DNA of 35,297 nt from Pelosinus sp. Lineage in GTDB: Bacteria; Bacillota; Negativicutes; Propionisporales; Propionisporaceae. Shown in pieces: positions 17,275 through 24,631 of the stretch. The DNA lies in contig JAJFUN010000087.1 of NCBI GenBank assembly GCA_021372375.1, forward strand, positions 1-35,297, read 5' to 3'. Under the pieces are notes generated by a model, which was not told where the DNA came from, ran no database searches, and saw nothing but the letters and a program-made list of their open reading frames with translations. The translations under genes were made by a program, and so were the position numbers. Position 1 is the first letter of the stretch, and the number at the start of each line of letters is the position of its first letter.

Positions 17275-18630
17275 ATGACTACAAATGCTAAAAAGTATTG
17301 TGATCAACTTTATCACCGTGTTGTTGAACGAAATGCAAACGAACCGGAATTTCACCAAACAGTTCAGGAAGTGCTTGGATCTTTGGTTCCTGTTCTTGAG
17401 AAAAATCCCGAGTATATTGAACTGGGAATTGTTGAGAGAATGGTGGAGCCAGAGCGCCAATTTATATTCCGTGTACCGTGGATGGATGATGCTGGCCGAG
17501 TAAGAGTCAACCGCGGATTTAGGGTTCAATTCAATAGTGCCATTGGACCTTACAAGGGGGGCCTTAGATTCCACCCGTCCGTCAATCTTAGCATTATCAA
17601 GTTTCTCGGTTTTGAACAAACCTTCAAGAATTCACTTACCAGTTTACCGATGGGCGGCGGTAAAGGCGGTTCTGATTTTGATCCTAAAGGCAAGTCAGAT
17701 GCAGAAGTTATGCGATTTTGCCAGAGCTTTATGACAGAGCTGTATCGATATATCGGACCTGACACAGATGTTCCGGCAGGTGATCTTGGCGTCGGCGGCA
17801 GGGAAATCGGCTACCTGTTTGGACAATATAAGAGAATAAGAGGCAATTATGAAAATGGCGTTTTAACTGGAAAAGGCATTTCTTTTGGCGGCAGCTTGGC
17901 CCGCCCGGAAGCTACGGGTTTCGGCATCGCTTATTTCTGCCAGGAAATGCTCAAATCCAAAGGCACGTCTTTTGTTGATAAAACGGTGGCAATATCCGGT
18001 TTTGGCAATGTTACGTGGGGCACGGTAAAAAAGGTTACTGAACTGGGCGGCAAGGTTGTTACCCTTTCAGGTCCTGACGGATATGTGTACGATCCTGACG
18101 GCGTTAGTGGCGAAAAAATTGAATATCTGCTCGAAATGAGAGCGTCCTGCCGTGACCAAGTTAAAGATTATGCTGATAAATATGGCGTTCAGTTCTACCC
18201 AGGTGAAAAGCCTTGGGGGGTTAAAGTTGACGTTGTTATTCCTTGTGCTACGCAAAATGAAATTCTTATTGACGATGCCAAAAAGATTGTCGCAAGTGGC
18301 ATCAAATTTGTTTGTGAGGGAGCAAATATGCCGACTACTAATGCTGCAATTGAATACTTCCTGGAAAACGGCGTATATCTTGGACCGTCCAAAGCTGCTA
18401 ATGCCGGCGGCGTGAGCGTTTCGGGCCTCGAAATGGCTCAAAACAGCATGCGGATAGCTTGGTCTTTTAACGAAGTGGATGCTAAACTAAAAACTATTAT
18501 GCTGAATATCTATAAAAACGCCAGTAAAGCGGCTGAAGCTTATGGCTATAAGGACAACTTGGTTATTGGTGCAAACATTGCTGGCTTTATTAAAGTCGCT
18601 GAAGCAATGAAAGCGCAAGGACTGGTATAA
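17275..18630 (+). CDS. gdhA: Glutamate dehydrogenase
   Basis: Hexameric glutamate dehydrogenase of about 450 residues, interconverting glutamate with 2-oxoglutarate and ammonium. 451 residues from the ATG at 17275, behind GGAGGGGGAC (17259-17268). Another ATG six codons upstream sits on the ribosome site and is rejected. Family landmarks: GPYKGGLRFHPSVN, PMGGGKGGSDFDPKG with the catalytic Lys, PAGDLGVGGREIGYL, the nucleotide fold AISGFGNVTWGTVKK, and VCEGANMPTT. This small-hexamer form is usually NADP-dependent and biosynthetic, but cofactor use cannot be read with certainty. Monocistronic, with a promoter region carrying inverted repeats and a strong terminator. It fits assimilation of the ammonium made by nitrogenase. 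Confidence 0.96.
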   Translation: MTTNAKKYCDQLYHRVVERNANEPEFHQTVQEVLGSLVPVLEKNPEYIELGIVERMVEPERQFIFRVPWMDDAGRVRVNRGFRVQFNSAIGPYKGGLRFHPSVNLSIIKFLGFEQTFKNSLTSLPMGGGKGGSDFDPKGKSDAEVMRFCQSFMTELYRYIGPDTDVPAGDLGVGGREIGYLFGQYKRIRGNYENGVLTGKGISFGGSLARPEATGFGIAYFCQEMLKSKGTSFVDKTVAISGFGNVTWGTVKKVTELGGKVVTLSGPDGYVYDPDGVSGEKIEYLLEMRASCRDQVKDYADKYGVQFYPGEKPWGVKVDVVIPCATQNEILIDDAKKIVASGIKFVCEGANMPTTNAAIEYFLENGVYLGPSKAANAGGVSVSGLEMAQNSMRIAWSFNEVDAKLKTIMLNIYKNASKAAEAYGYKDNLVIGANIAGFIKVAEAMKAQGLV

Positions 18631-18665
18631 TTATTTATTCAGTAAGTTTATCATTCCGGGAAATT

Positions 18666-18713
18666 AAACGTCGTTACCAATTGACTAGATATGTCAAGGT
18701 AACGACGTTTTTT
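18666..18713 (+). terminator. Terminator of gdhA
   Basis: AAACGTCGTTACC (18666-18678) pairs with GGTAACGACGTTT (18698-18710), with extra TTGAC/GTCAA pairing inside and a run of T after it. Strong intrinsic terminator. Confidence 0.9.
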
Positions 18714-18728
18714 GTGTTTCTCGCAGCA

Positions 18729-18762
18729 TTGTCATAATATTGTCATAGATGGCTGCTATACT
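18729..18762 (+). promoter_or_regulatory. Pho-box-like direct repeat and -10 element
   Basis: Two TTGTCATA units (18729-18736 and 18740-18747) lie exactly 11 bases apart. The 18-base box (18729-18746) agrees with the E. coli PhoB consensus at about 15 of 18 positions. It is followed, after 10 bases, by TATACT (18757-18762), the spacing seen in PhoB-activated promoters where the box replaces the -35. This predicts control of the next gene by a PhoB/PhoP-type response regulator. Confidence 0.6.
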
Positions 18763-18807
18763 TTCAGACATAGACAAATTCTATATAAAAAAGGAGCCTA
18801 TAAAACT

Positions 18808-19587
18808 ATGAAAACATTAAATAAAAAAATAGCTGTTGGTTTATTACTTGGATCTCTGTGTGCTTTGTCCGTTGGGACTGCCGTATTTGCAAGTTCGCAA
18901 AACAATCAAGATGGTACTCCATCTGCCATGTGTCAGGATTTCAGAAGTGATAAGGGAGAGCATCAAAGACCACATCCAATGATGGAAGCTGCCAAAGAAA
19001 AATTAGATAAGCTTGTAAAAGATGGTGCCATTTCCGAAGAGCAAAAAAGTAAACTGGTTGCCTTTTTTAATCAAAAAGGCACAGAAATGAAAGCCAATAT
19101 GGAAAAAATGAAAGGTATGAGTCAAGAAGAACGCCAGGCTTACTTCCAGCAAATGCGTAACCAACATCCAGACTTCGTCGGTGAAATAAAAAATGCGGCT
19201 GGCTTAACAGATGACCAAGCCAAATCGGTACTAGAGGCATTGCGGCCAAAGCATCATCAAATGAATCCTGAAAAGCTAGCTCAGAGTTTAAGCAAGCTGG
19301 TAAGTGACAGCACCATTAGTCAAGATCAGGCTGACAGCGTTGTCAACTTCTTCAAAGCCAAGGCTGCAGAATTTAAAGCGGAAATGACCAAAGTTAAAGA
19401 AATGTCAAAGGAAGATCGCCAAGCATATTTTGACAAGCAGCATAAAAATCATCCCAATATGATTAATGACCTTAAATCTGCCGCTAATTTATCAGATGAA
19501 CAGGCCAAGGCGGTAGCTGACGCAATATGCCTGCATCATGGACATGGGCCACAGGATCAAGGCGCGAAAGAACCGGTAAATCAATAA
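18808..19587 (+). CDS. Secreted helical protein with two tandem repeats
   Basis: 259 residues, starting at the ATG at 18808; upstream in-frame codons fall in the promoter. A clear signal peptide (MKTLNKKIAVGLLLGSLCALSVG..., likely cut after AVFA) sends it across the membrane. The mature part is highly charged, helix-forming and built of two repeats of about 85 residues. Shared landmarks are KLVKDGAISEEQK / KLVSDSTISQDQA, MSQEERQAYF / MSKEDRQAYF and NAAGLTDDQAK / SAANLSDEQAK. His, Met, Gln and Lys are frequent; only one or two cysteines. It resembles the small secreted DUF2680-like proteins, but I am not certain of the family. Function unknown. A Pho-box-like promoter suggests induction at low phosphate. 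Monocistronic with its own terminator. Confidence 0.8.
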   Translation: MKTLNKKIAVGLLLGSLCALSVGTAVFASSQNNQDGTPSAMCQDFRSDKGEHQRPHPMMEAAKEKLDKLVKDGAISEEQKSKLVAFFNQKGTEMKANMEKMKGMSQEERQAYFQQMRNQHPDFVGEIKNAAGLTDDQAKSVLEALRPKHHQMNPEKLAQSLSKLVSDSTISQDQADSVVNFFKAKAAEFKAEMTKVKEMSKEDRQAYFDKQHKNHPNMINDLKSAANLSDEQAKAVADAICLHHGHGPQDQGAKEPVNQ

Positions 19588-19605
19588 AATCAGCAAGTCT
19601 AAGGG

Positions 19606-19642
19606 CTGTCGCACTAAGAAAATTAGTGCGACAGTTATTTTT
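19606..19642 (+). terminator. Terminator after the helical-repeat gene
   Basis: CTGTCGCACTA (19606-19616) pairs with TAGTGCGACAG (19624-19634), followed by TTATTTTT. Confidence 0.9.
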
Positions 19643-19726
19643 GTCTAGTGGGTAGTCCGGTATAGCTGATGAGTTCTAACTCTTATATCTTCAGCTGCAT
19701 ATGATGAACTATGAGGGGGGAATACA

Positions 19727-20062
19727 ATGGCATATTTAATCACTGTAAATTTATCACAAAGACGTCTTATACTTATGCAAAACGACTCACCGGTAAAATC
19801 ATATCCAGTTGGTATTGGCAAAGAAATTACACCCACTAAGACTGGTACCTATTATATCGTTAATAAGGTACCAAATCCCGGCGGACCATTTGGCGCTTTG
19901 TGGATGGGATTAAGTCAACCACATTACGGCATCCATGGAACTAACAACCCATCTTCTATCGGAAAAGTAATATCACATGGCTGTATTCGAATGTATAACC
20001 AGGATGTACTCGAACTAGCAAGGATTGTGCCGATCGGAACAACAGTAATAATTATCAATTAG
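19727..20062 (+). CDS. Small L,D-transpeptidase-family (YkuD) protein
   Basis: 111 residues consisting of little more than a YkuD catalytic domain. The start resembles family members ([16 protein letters not shown]) and the active-site block is [20 protein letters not shown], with catalytic Cys86 and its His. YkuD enzymes cross-link peptidoglycan through 3-3 bonds or attach proteins to it. Here there is no signal peptide, LysM domain or membrane anchor, so how it would reach the wall is unclear. It may be exported without a classical signal, as small YkuD proteins of spore-formers can be linked to the spore. GAGGGGGG (19713-19720) precedes the ATG. Single-gene unit with a terminator. Confidence 0.88.
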   Translation: MAYLITVNLSQRRLILMQNDSPVKSYPVGIGKEITPTKTGTYYIVNKVPNPGGPFGALWMGLSQPHYGIHGTNNPSSIGKVISHGCIRMYNQDVLELARIVPIGTTVIIIN

Positions 20063-20085
20063 CAAAACTGTACCAAACACAGAAT

Positions 20086-20122
20086 AGAGCCACTTCGCCA
20101 AGTAGCGAGTGTGGCTCTTTAT
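20086..20122 (+). terminator. Terminator after the YkuD gene
   Basis: AGAGCCAC (20086-20093) pairs with GTGGCTCT (20111-20118), with internal CGC/GCG pairing, then TT. Confidence 0.75.
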
Positions 20123-20162
20123 CATTCCGCTCATCATGCGTTGCGTTAAACGCTGGCTTACA

Positions 20163-20203
20163 AAAACCCTGTATTTCAGCAACAGGCTGAAATACAGGGT
20201 TTT
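20163..20203. terminator. Strong two-way hairpin terminator
   Basis: An 18-base perfect stem (20163-20180 with 20186-20203), loop AACAG, starting AAAACCCTG and ending CAGGGTTTT. Works on both strands; on the minus strand it ends the 71-residue gene. Confidence 0.88.
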
Positions 20204-20206
20204 CAT

Positions 20207-20422
20207 CTACATATTGCTCAATGTATTTTTCACTCTATTGAGAATACTATCTTTTATATCCTGGCTGAAATCATCCCATTCATCGCTTGAACAGGTGATT
20301 TCAGGATTTTGCGAAACCAAAGTACTAAAAATTTCATCCCGGCTTTTTCTAGAATTCGCGAGTGCGAGATCAAATTCTTCGATGAGTTGAAATATGATTT
20401 CTTTGTTTAATATGAAGGCCAT
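20207..20422 (-). CDS. Hypothetical 71-residue acidic protein
   Basis: Minus-strand gene whose stop lies 3 bases from a strong terminator. The ATG at 20422 (MAFILNKEIIF) is chosen because GGAG sits 9 bases upstream; two further in-frame ATG codons upstream (20428, 20455) are less well placed. The protein is acidic and probably helical: IIFQLIEEFDLALANSRKS, then ITCSSDEWDDFSQDIKDSIL. No signal peptide, membrane segment or known motif. Evidence that it is real: an extended -10 (TGGTATAAT), paired operator-like repeats in front and a terminator behind. Function unknown. Confidence 0.6.
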   Translation of the reverse strand: MAFILNKEIIFQLIEEFDLALANSRKSRDEIFSTLVSQNPEITCSSDEWDDFSQDIKDSILNRVKNTLSNM

Positions 20423-20513
20423 GACCATCAGCTCCGTTAAATAAATTTGCAGCAAAATCCGCCAGTTATAACTGCTTCTTGGCAGAATCAGTATTTGCGA
20501 TCATATATTTTGC

Positions 20514-20572
20514 ACCACTATTGTGGTAATATTCTTTCTGCATAATAATATTATACCATATATTGTGGTGAT
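20514..20572. promoter_or_regulatory. Promoter with two operator-like repeats (minus-strand gene)
   Basis: On the minus strand TGGTATAAT (20550-20558) is a perfect extended -10. Two similar imperfect palindromes surround it: ACCAC-TATT-GTGGT (20514-20527) and ACCATATATTGTGGT (20555-20569). Both contain ATTGTGGTRAT (20520-20530 and 20562-20572), 42 bases apart, four helix turns. One overlaps the promoter, the other the early transcript, as expected for cooperative repression. Confidence 0.5.
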
Positions 20573-20721
20573 AGAACATATGTTTTTTTACAAAATTAAG
20601 CATTTTAAAAAGTTAGATGGGCCTTAAAAGGAATTATAAGCTAAATGTCGAATTTGGAGGCATATGGATAAATATTGTCTTATGTGATTACCTATTAAAT
20701 ATTACAGTTAGTTGGTGTACT

Positions 20722-22446
20722 ATGATAAAAAAATGGCTTCATAAAATAATGTTGCTTCTTTTGTTACTCCTTATTGGTAGTGGGCTGGCAAATGTCACTG
20801 TCGCTTGGGAAAAACAGGGGAATGATGCATACTCTATGACGGATTTTGAACTTTTTGAAGATGCAAACGGTGAGTATGATTTTGCTGCGATAAGCTCAGC
20901 TGTTTTTACAAATCAGTTTCAACATTATACTAAGAGGCCCATTTCGCTAGGAATTTCTAAATCAGTATTTTGGCTGCGCTTTCCGTTACCGCCCAATGAT
21001 AACAGTGAAGGCGCTGCCAAACAATTGCTCCAGCTAAACAATCCGAGTATTAATAAAATAGATGTGTTCATTCCTGTTGCTGATGATAGCTCTGCCAAAA
21101 TACATTATCTTATAAAACAGCTAGGGGTTAACAGGCCTTCAGCCAATCGAGACATCATGGACAACTCTTGGTTAGTTTCTATACCTCACCAATATGTACA
21201 AGGGCAGTATATCTATCTACGACTTGAAAGTATTTCCCTTTTGCGTCTGCCAATTATGGTTTGGCCGGATAATTCTTTTATGTCGGCAGCTTTTGCGAAA
21301 AATCTTAGCTATGGTGTTTTTTATGGTGTCCTTATCGCGATGTTTCTTTATAATCTGTTTATCTTCTTTGTTTTACGGGATAAAACCTATTTATTTTATG
21401 TTTTATATATTGCCTTTATGTTTCTGTATCAATTTCAGACGCATGGTCATTTAAAACTGTGGTTAGACCTTGCTTACCCAGTATATAATGCCTTATTTTG
21501 GATATGTTTAGCCGCTTCTTTTATCTCGTCAATTTTCTTTACCTGTAGTTTTCTGCAAGTTCATATTGATGAGGCCCTTTGGTATAAAATTATGGCAGCA
21601 CTTGTCGGTATAGCTCTACTACAGGGAGGGTTAGGAATTTGTGGTTATTCGCTATGGGCAAATCAAATTGCCCGAGGCCTAGGTATTATTGAACCCTTAG
21701 TTATTATAGCTTTAGCTATTTTCCGGTTGCGTCAGGGGTTCCGTCCCGCCAGATATTATCTTCTTGCCTGGGGTGTACTTTCACTTGGCATTTTGGCATG
21801 GATACTAGTGCCAAATAGAACGGCAGCTGCTACTATTTTAGCGATTGCAACAGCTTCCGAAGCGATTTTGCTTTCTTTGGCCTTATCAGCCAGATTTAAA
21901 ATTTTGCGTCTAAAAGAAATGACACTTACACATCACATGCACTATTATCGTGATTTAAGTCTAACCGATGAATTAACAGGCCTCTATAATAGACGCTACT
22001 TAAAAAATAAACTGGGTCATGAACTAGCTAAATCCCTACGTGACGATAAAAGATTGGCTCTGCTGATTCTTGATATAGATTATTTTAAAGAATATAACGA
22101 TAGCTATGGTCATTGGCAAGGTGATCAAGTCTTGATACGTCTTGGCAAAGTGTTACTAAATATTTTGGATTGCTCACAACTGGCCTTTCGTTATGGTGGA
22201 GAAGAATTTGTTGTTTTGCTCCCAAATTGTTCTGATGATGCTGCGGCAGCAATTGCCGAAGACATTCGAAGTGAATTCCAAGAAGAAAAATTTGCACCTG
22301 CAGCTCATGGTTTAGTGCAAGTTACGGTTAGTATAGGTTTAACTATTTTAAAACCAAATGACACTGTGGAAGTACTCTTTCAACGAGCCGATAAGGCACT
22401 GTATAAAGCCAAAGATTCCGGCAGAAACCAGGTTGCAGTCTTGTAA
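20722..22446 (+). CDS. 7TM-DISM receptor diguanylate cyclase
   Basis: 574 residues from the ATG at 20722, chosen because a signal peptide starts there (MIKKWLHKIMLLLLLLLIGSG); the frame is open to 20617. Order: signal peptide; extracytoplasmic 7TMR-DISM-type sensory domain (about 30-185, with ISLGISKSVFWLRFPL and IYLRLES); seven membrane helices (about 190-395); short linker; GGDEF domain (about 410-574). The catalytic signature is GGEEF (492-496), preceded by LTDELTGLYNRR, so c-di-GMP synthesis from GTP is expected. The product-inhibition site RxxD is absent (DCSQ stands in its place). Probably senses an extracellular small molecule or carbohydrate. The ribosome site for 20722 is poor, so the start is less certain. 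Confidence 0.88.
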   Translation: MIKKWLHKIMLLLLLLLIGSGLANVTVAWEKQGNDAYSMTDFELFEDANGEYDFAAISSAVFTNQFQHYTKRPISLGISKSVFWLRFPLPPNDNSEGAAKQLLQLNNPSINKIDVFIPVADDSSAKIHYLIKQLGVNRPSANRDIMDNSWLVSIPHQYVQGQYIYLRLESISLLRLPIMVWPDNSFMSAAFAKNLSYGVFYGVLIAMFLYNLFIFFVLRDKTYLFYVLYIAFMFLYQFQTHGHLKLWLDLAYPVYNALFWICLAASFISSIFFTCSFLQVHIDEALWYKIMAALVGIALLQGGLGICGYSLWANQIARGLGIIEPLVIIALAIFRLRQGFRPARYYLLAWGVLSLGILAWILVPNRTAAATILAIATASEAILLSLALSARFKILRLKEMTLTHHMHYYRDLSLTDELTGLYNRRYLKNKLGHELAKSLRDDKRLALLILDIDYFKEYNDSYGHWQGDQVLIRLGKVLLNILDCSQLAFRYGGEEFVVLLPNCSDDAAAAIAEDIRSEFQEEKFAPAAHGLVQVTVSIGLTILKPNDTVEVLFQRADKALYKAKDSGRNQVAVL

Positions 22447-22481
22447 AATATAGCAATAGAGACTCTTTAATGTATTAATCT

Positions 22482-23399
22482 TTATTTTGACACCAACAGC
22501 ATAATCAATTTGGCATATTGTTTGACAAAGGGCATAACCACAAGTGAGCACAGAATATTAAAAAACGTATGGATCAGCGCAATTTGCCCGGCAAAATCTG
22601 ATGAAAGCTCAGTCGTGCACATTGTCAGCACATTGGTAAACGGCAAAAATACCAAGACCCCCAATACATTTAGCATAATGTGGGCAGCTGCTACCCGTTT
22701 TGCCGCCAGTGGGGAAGCAGCTCCAACGATTACAGATGATATACAGGAGCCTATGTTATTGCCATAAACGACATAAGCGGCAGTTGTAATATCAATCAGT
22801 CCCTTTTCAGCCAGTACTATCAATACTCCGGTTGCGGCGCTGCTGGACTGAAATAAGAGTGTGACAATAATTCCGCCAAGTATCCCATAAAACGGATTAT
22901 ACTTGGTTACCAGGATATTTCTGACCAGACTATCAATTTGTGAAATTTCATTGACCGCACTTGATAAAAGAGTCAATCCCAGAAACATAAAAATCAGTCC
23001 TGCTGCCGCTAAAGCCGCATATCTTAATTGTTTCACAAACAGCATGACTATGCAGCAGCCTAATAGGGGAAGCAGCCATTCCTTAGGAATGGCTAAAGCC
23101 ATCAATTGTACAGTGGTACATGTGCCGATATTAGCGCCTAGGATAATGCCAAGGCTTTGGTAGAAAGTTAAATAGTCGGCACTAACGAGTCCGATTGTTA
23201 TAAGTGATACGACGGTGCTGCTTTGCAGCAGCGCCGAAGCTAGTGTCCCAACTAAGAGGCCTCGCCAAGGAGTAACTGTCATTTGTGTGAAAATGACTTT
23301 AATCTTCTTTGAAAGCATTTGTTTTAAGCCAAAGCGCATACAGATTAAACCGCTCAATAATAAACCGATGCCGGTAAAAAGTAAGATAACAGCATACAA
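22482..23399 (-). CDS. Na/Pi-cotransporter family membrane protein
   Basis: 305 residues, mostly hydrophobic, with two inverted Na_Pi_cotrans (PF02690-type) repeats. The family signatures are LLQSSTVVSL and LGANIGTCTT in the first half and LLFQSSSAATGVL and YGNNIGSCISS in the second. These QSS and N-I-G motifs form the ion and phosphate path. The C-terminal PhoU-like domain found in many bacterial members is missing; the protein ends soon after the last helix. It lies 26 bases after the unknown 139-residue gene on the same strand, so the two probably form an operon. GGGGGTGG precedes the ATG on the minus strand. The substrate, likely phosphate, is inferred from family only. Confidence 0.88.
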   Translation of the reverse strand: MYAVILLFTGIGLLLSGLICMRFGLKQMLSKKIKVIFTQMTVTPWRGLLVGTLASALLQSSTVVSLITIGLVSADYLTFYQSLGIILGANIGTCTTVQLMALAIPKEWLLPLLGCCIVMLFVKQLRYAALAAAGLIFMFLGLTLLSSAVNEISQIDSLVRNILVTKYNPFYGILGGIIVTLLFQSSSAATGVLIVLAEKGLIDITTAAYVVYGNNIGSCISSVIVGAASPLAAKRVAAAHIMLNVLGVLVFLPFTNVLTMCTTELSSDFAGQIALIHTFFNILCSLVVMPFVKQYAKLIMLLVSK

Positions 23400-23425
23400 A
23401 ACTTTCCACCCCCAACCAGGAAGGT

Positions 23426-23845
23426 TTAATAGGAATAGTTAAGCTTTGCCGTAACATCTGCGTTTTTTAGATCACTTTGCATGGTGATGGCAATTGTTGT
23501 TGCATGCCAAAAGCTGGTTTTAATGATGCCAGCTTTTGGCTGATTGATGCGCATATTTTTATAAACACCGCCACCACCGTCACTGGATTCGATAATAAGG
23601 GTATAACTAGCTTTAGGAGCTAGAATAGTAACTTTAAAATGTACGATTACGCTCGCGCCATATTTTGTATACTTTTGAAAACAATACCCGCTCTCATCTA
23701 AATGAAAGGTAACATCCTGAGAGCCTGAGCTGCTGATTCGTGGATTCACTGCGGTCTCTTTTAATTCGTTCTGCTTAAAATATTCAATGTTTTGCTTTAA
23801 GTCACTCAGTACCGATGCAAAAATTTTATCAATCGCCTGTTGCAC
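23426..23845 (-). CDS. Hypothetical 139-residue protein upstream of the Na/Pi gene
   Basis: Not recognised. The GTG at 23845 is preferred as start because GGGGAGG lies 7 bases upstream; the ATG six codons earlier overlaps that site. The N-terminal 40 residues are helical (QAIDKIFASVLSDLKQNIEYF). The rest is rich in beta-forming residues, with VTFHLDESGYCFQKYTKYGASVIVHFKVTI and a glycine cluster SSDGGGGVYKN. No signal peptide or membrane helix. It precedes the Na/Pi cotransporter-family gene by 26 bases, so the products may work together. Confidence 0.65.
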   Translation of the reverse strand: MQQAIDKIFASVLSDLKQNIEYFKQNELKETAVNPRISSSGSQDVTFHLDESGYCFQKYTKYGASVIVHFKVTILAPKASYTLIIESSDGGGGVYKNMRINQPKAGIIKTSFWHATTIAITMQSDLKNADVTAKLNYSY

Positions 23846-23994
23846 ATAATTTCCTCCCCGCATATTTGATTTCTATTATATATAGTATTTTTTCAATTTT
23901 TATGCGTAGACATGTCCTGCGCCAGTAATACAATCTTCTATTGCAATATTTCCTGGGAAATTTTTACATGCAAATAACAAGAGGACACCAAAAG

Positions 23995-24037
23995 GGGGCT
24001 GTTTATTAGCGATTTTTTATCGTTAATAAACAGCCCC
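23995..24037. terminator. Long hairpin in the 23846-24283 intergenic region
   Basis: GGGGCTGTTTATTA (23995-24008) pairs with TAATAAACAGCCCC (24024-24037); a G-T pair and CGAT/ATCG extend it to about 19 pairs with a T5 loop. Likely an intrinsic terminator or transcription barrier, although no gene ends here. It borders the repeat at 24059. Confidence 0.6.
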
Positions 24038-24058
24038 TATTTAACAGTAATCCTTTAT

Positions 24059-24171
24059 GAAGCAACTCCCTTCGGTGCTTTGCACCACCTCCCTCAGAGA
24101 TGGTGGCTTTAAATCCAGTCTCCCTCTTCGAGGGGGATGTCGTGTTTAGCACAGGGGCGAAAGCCCTGCAT
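24059..24171. repeat. Degraded intergenic repeat (MITE-like)
   Basis: The rest of this 437-base gene-free stretch (23846-24283) is dominated by a run of small hairpins: GGTGC-TTT-GCACC (24074-24086), CCACC...GGTGG, TCCCTCTTCGAGGGGGA and GGGCGAAAGCCC. Segments such as ACCTCCCTCAGAGA and CCAGTCTCCCTCTTCGAGG resemble a multicopy intergenic repeat I recall from other Firmicutes, with CCTCCCTC...GAGGGAGG units. It looks like a partial, mutated copy. A 75-codon frame across it on the minus strand is not considered a gene. Confidence 0.45.
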
Positions 24172-24283
24172 TTATAATGCGAATTTGGTATTTTTTCAAA
24201 AAACTGCCGGGGATTTATTGTAGTTATCAACATATTCTAATTAGCGTAATTTGAAAAAATCAACAAGTTAAAGGGGGTACATC

Positions 24284-24631
24284 ATGGCAAAACAAACTGT
24301 AATTTTAGATTTTGACGGCGTAATTCATAGTTATTCGAGCAGATGGCAGGGAACAACACTAATCCCTGATCCGCCAGTCCCCGGTATTAAAGAAGCCATA
24401 CAGGAAATCCGCGAATGGTATCGTGTGGTGGTGGTTTCATCAAGATGTTATCAGGAAGGCGGCATTGCTGCAATTAAAACATGGCTAGAAAAGTATGAAA
24501 TTGTAGTTGATGAAATTACCGATGAAAAGCCGCCCGCCGTTGTTATTGTAGATGACAGGGCCATTACCTTTGATGGACATCCAGAAAAATTACTAAAAAA
24601 AATCAAGGCCTTTAAGCCTTGGAATAAATAA
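24284..24631 (+). CDS. Small HAD-superfamily hydrolase-like protein
   Basis: 115 residues. HAD motif I is DFDGVI (Asp9, Asp11) near the N-terminus, motif II is probably the Ser of VVVVSSRC, and a late acidic motif is IVDDRAITFDG. There is no cap domain, so it belongs to the small, phage-like or polynucleotide-phosphatase-type HAD proteins. The HSYSSRWQG that follows motif I is common in this subgroup. Substrate unknown. AAAGGGGG (24270-24277) precedes the ATG. It stands alone: a repeat is upstream and a structured non-coding element follows directly. Confidence 0.75.
   Translation: MAKQTVILDFDGVIHSYSSRWQGTTLIPDPPVPGIKEAIQEIREWYRVVVVSSRCYQEGGIAAIKTWLEKYEIVVDEITDEKPPAVVIVDDRAITFDGHPEKLLKKIKAFKPWNK

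Noticed and set aside
20514-20572. NrdR boxes
   Set aside because: The palindromes resemble NrdR sites only in the AT core; arms are ACCA/TGGT rather than ACAC/GTGT and no ribonucleotide reductase gene is near.
24006-24233. 75-codon minus-strand frame in the intergenic repeat
   Set aside because: It is made of hairpin and repeat sequence, with low-complexity translation and no ribosome site.
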